A stretch of 64,000 nt of DNA from Anabaena cylindrica PCC 7122. Lineage in GTDB: Bacteria > Cyanobacteriota > Cyanobacteriia > Cyanobacteriales > Nostocaceae. Positions 62,714 to 64,000 of this stretch are shown in pieces. A program made the translations under genes and the position numbers. Below the pieces are notes generated by a model, which worked only from the letters and a program-made list of their open reading frames with translations, had not been told where the DNA came from and made no database searches. Each line of letters begins with the position of its first letter. Position 1 is the stretch's first letter. Location: the NCBI RefSeq assembly GCF_000317695.1, contig NC_019771.1, positions 4,888,001 through 4,952,000 on the forward strand. The letters run 5' to 3'.

Positions 62714-63224
62714 TGTAAGAATTCAGGAGTCAGGAGTCAGGAGTCAGGAGGAAGAAGGAAGAAGGAAGAAGGAAGAATATTTTTCTCTTCTGTTCCGTGT
62801 TCCCTGTTAAGAGTTCCCTGCTATATCAAATATTCTGTATCCTGAATCCTTACGTTTTAATAGCAAGATGCTGCTAAAAGCGTCAATTAGCAATACCTTC
62901 AGCACAGGCTTTCTAGCTAATCAGGTCATCTTAGCTAAATATCGGAGTCGATACAACATTCCTGTTATTGACTCCCATAGCTGCTATCCAGCGTCAGGCT
63001 TTAGCTATATAAATCTAAAACTTAGATATACCAAGAGTTTGAAGGTTAAAAAGGTGAATTAAGTGCAATGAATAAGCGTTGAAACTGTTCATTTACCTAT
63101 CACTTGACCAGATTCAAGACTATTCTTCTCTTCTTCTAATTCTTCCTCCTGACTCCTGACTCCTAGCCCTAACCAAAAGACTTTTATGGCTTATGCTACG
63201 CTATCAGCAAGCCCTAAATATAGT
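62714..63224. other. Intergenic region, 511 bp, dominated by short tandem repeats
   Basis: GAGTCAG heptamers (62728-62748), then GGAAGAA heptamers (about 62750-62776), then a TGTTCCCTGTTAAGAGTTCC block (62799-62820, also near 56406). A TCCTGACTCCTGACTCCTAG block with TAGCCCTAACCAAAAGACTT (63147-63183) repeats that after rsgA. The 62868-63062 frame (64 residues) has no support as a gene. A 28-base palindrome-free remainder shows nothing else. Confidence 0.6.
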
Positions 63225-64000
63225 TCAACGGAAACGCGCAGAAACATAATTACGACTACGATAATCACTGATATTACTGACAAGTTTCTTTGTCGGGGCA
63301 AATTCTAACAATTGTCCAACATGATTTTCGTTGTAGTGAAATAAAGCTGTGAAATCTGATAAACGAGCAATTTGTTGGATGTTATGAGAGACAAAAACAA
63401 TAGTTAATTCAGAACGCAAACATTCGATGAGTTCATCAATTTTTATGGTAGACATCGGATCTAATCCAGCACACAGTTCATCTATGAGCAGAATTTGCGG
63501 CTTGACTGCTAAAGCACGGGCAATACACAATCTTTGTTGTTGTCCAAAAGATAATTCTAAAGCAGATTTATAGAGTTTATTTTTAACTTCTTCCCAGAGA
63601 TTAGCAGATTTGAGCGCTAACTCAACAATCTCATCTAATTCTACTTTGGGATGCCATCCAATTACTTTCACCCCATAAGCAACATTATCGTAAATGCTCA
63701 TGGGAAAAAGATTTGCTCTAGCATAGATAATACTAATTTGACGACGTAGCCGAGTTAAGTTGACACGACGACCATAAATATTTTGCCCAAAAAATTCTAC
63801 TTTCCCTTCAACTCGTACTTCTCCTTCTAACTCACTCATGCGATTGAGAGATTTTAAAAAAGTAGATTTTCCACAGCCGCTAGGCCCCATAATGGCTATG
63901 ATTTTATTTTGGGGAATATCCATGGACACATCTTCAATGATTTTTTGAGCATCATAATAACAGCTAAAGTTCTGAACGCTAAGGGCAGGAATTATTTTAC
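63225..64000 (-). CDS. PstB-like phosphate ABC transporter ATPase, divergent; start beyond the right edge
   Basis: The frame stays open to base 64000, reading KIIPALSVQNFSCYYDAQKI before EDVSMDIPQNKI, so the GTG at 63929 is not the true start. Walker A is GPSGCGKST. Walker B is ILLIDELCAGLDP, and FPMSIYDNVAYGVK is PstB-like. But the Q-loop (canonical VFQKPNPFP) reads IIYARANLFP, and the signature is SFGQQQ rather than SGGQQQ. So it is a PstB-type ATPase with a replaced Q-loop Gln and an altered signature Gly. It probably energises a phosphate-type importer, or is a divergent paralogue. Confidence 0.75.
   Translation of the reverse strand, partial: KIIPALSVQNFSCYYDAQKIIEDVSMDIPQNKIIAIMGPSGCGKSTFLKSLNRMSELEGEVRVEGKVEFFGQNIYGRRVNLTRLRRQISIIYARANLFPMSIYDNVAYGVKVIGWHPKVELDEIVELALKSANLWEEVKNKLYKSALELSFGQQQRLCIARALAVKPQILLIDELCAGLDPMSTIKIDELIECLRSELTIVFVSHNIQQIARLSDFTALFHYNENHVGQLLEFAPTKKLVSNISDYRSRNYVSARFR

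Noticed and set aside
62868..63062. 64-aa frame between Nudix and PstB-like genes
   Set aside because: Lies in repeat-rich spacer, lacks a ribosome-binding site and resembles no family.
63225..63929. Start of the PstB-like gene at the GTG at 63929
   Set aside because: The frame is open and PstB-like all the way to base 64000, so the true start lies outside the window.

Overview
The window comes from a filamentous, probably heterocyst-forming cyanobacterium of the order Nostocales. Evidence: adjacent psaA and psaB, the clock and photosynthesis regulator RpaA, Ycf34, the cyanobacterial biotin enzyme BioU, a CphA2-type cyanophycin synthetase, a HetI-type phosphopantetheinyl transferase, XisI, DUF1823, a kinase-GUN4 fusion, many HIP1 octamers (GCGATCGC), and abundant short heptanucleotide tandem repeats. 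Base composition is AT-rich. I cannot name the species.

Layout. 1-9.4 kb: the 5' end of an acylphosphatase gene (cut by the left edge), two small proteins, a GH13 enzyme, DAHP synthase, CphA2, HetI-like PPTase and a YheT-type hydrolase. 9.5-10.2 kb: rpaA. 10.3-15.7 kb: an accessory island of toxin-antitoxin and nuclease-like genes. It holds a frameshifted ParE/RelE toxin with its antitoxin, a DUF433/DUF5615 pair, a MazE-like gene followed by a MazF gene with an in-frame TGA, a PIN protein with an unrecognised partner, a protein with a HEPN-like RX4H motif, and a VapBC pair joined to XisI. A repeat family fills the gaps between these genes, and one copy carries the last codons of a second mazF. 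15.8-22.1 kb: bioU, a conserved hypothetical, then the type IV pilus operon pilB-pilT-pilC (minus strand). 22.7-28.7 kb: grpE-dnaK-dnaJ-tusA-rsgA. 28.8-39.1 kb: GH57 branching enzyme, a kinase-GUN4 protein, a CBS/DUF21 membrane protein, AtzG-AtzE, a KGK-like protein, a thioredoxin-NHL protein and glutaminase. 39.2-40.6 kb: a lipoprotein with a 57-bp tandem repeat and a shifted C terminus. 41.1-45.7 kb: psaA-psaB.

45.8-49.8 kb is a second accessory island. A REP-associated transposase (RAYT) sits between oppositely oriented REP palindromes. Next to it a KAP-like P-loop NTPase gene is split by a complete IS982-family element. The element has 18-bp terminal inverted repeats starting with ACC and an 8-bp target duplication, and removing it restores one continuous reading frame.

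49.9-64 kb is mostly housekeeping: tsaB, ycf34, a CCA-adding-type enzyme, a hybrid histidine kinase, rsmB, a TerB-like protein, a small membrane protein, PBP1A, folK, a Nudix hydrolase, and a divergent PstB-like ABC ATPase that runs off the right edge.

No rRNA, tRNA or CRISPR array was recognised. The most notable signals are the decaying toxin-antitoxin island with its own repeat family, the XisI-VapBC operon, the IS982-split NTPase beside a RAYT/REP unit, and several single-base lesions (ParE, MazF, lipoprotein) that could be real decay or assembly errors.
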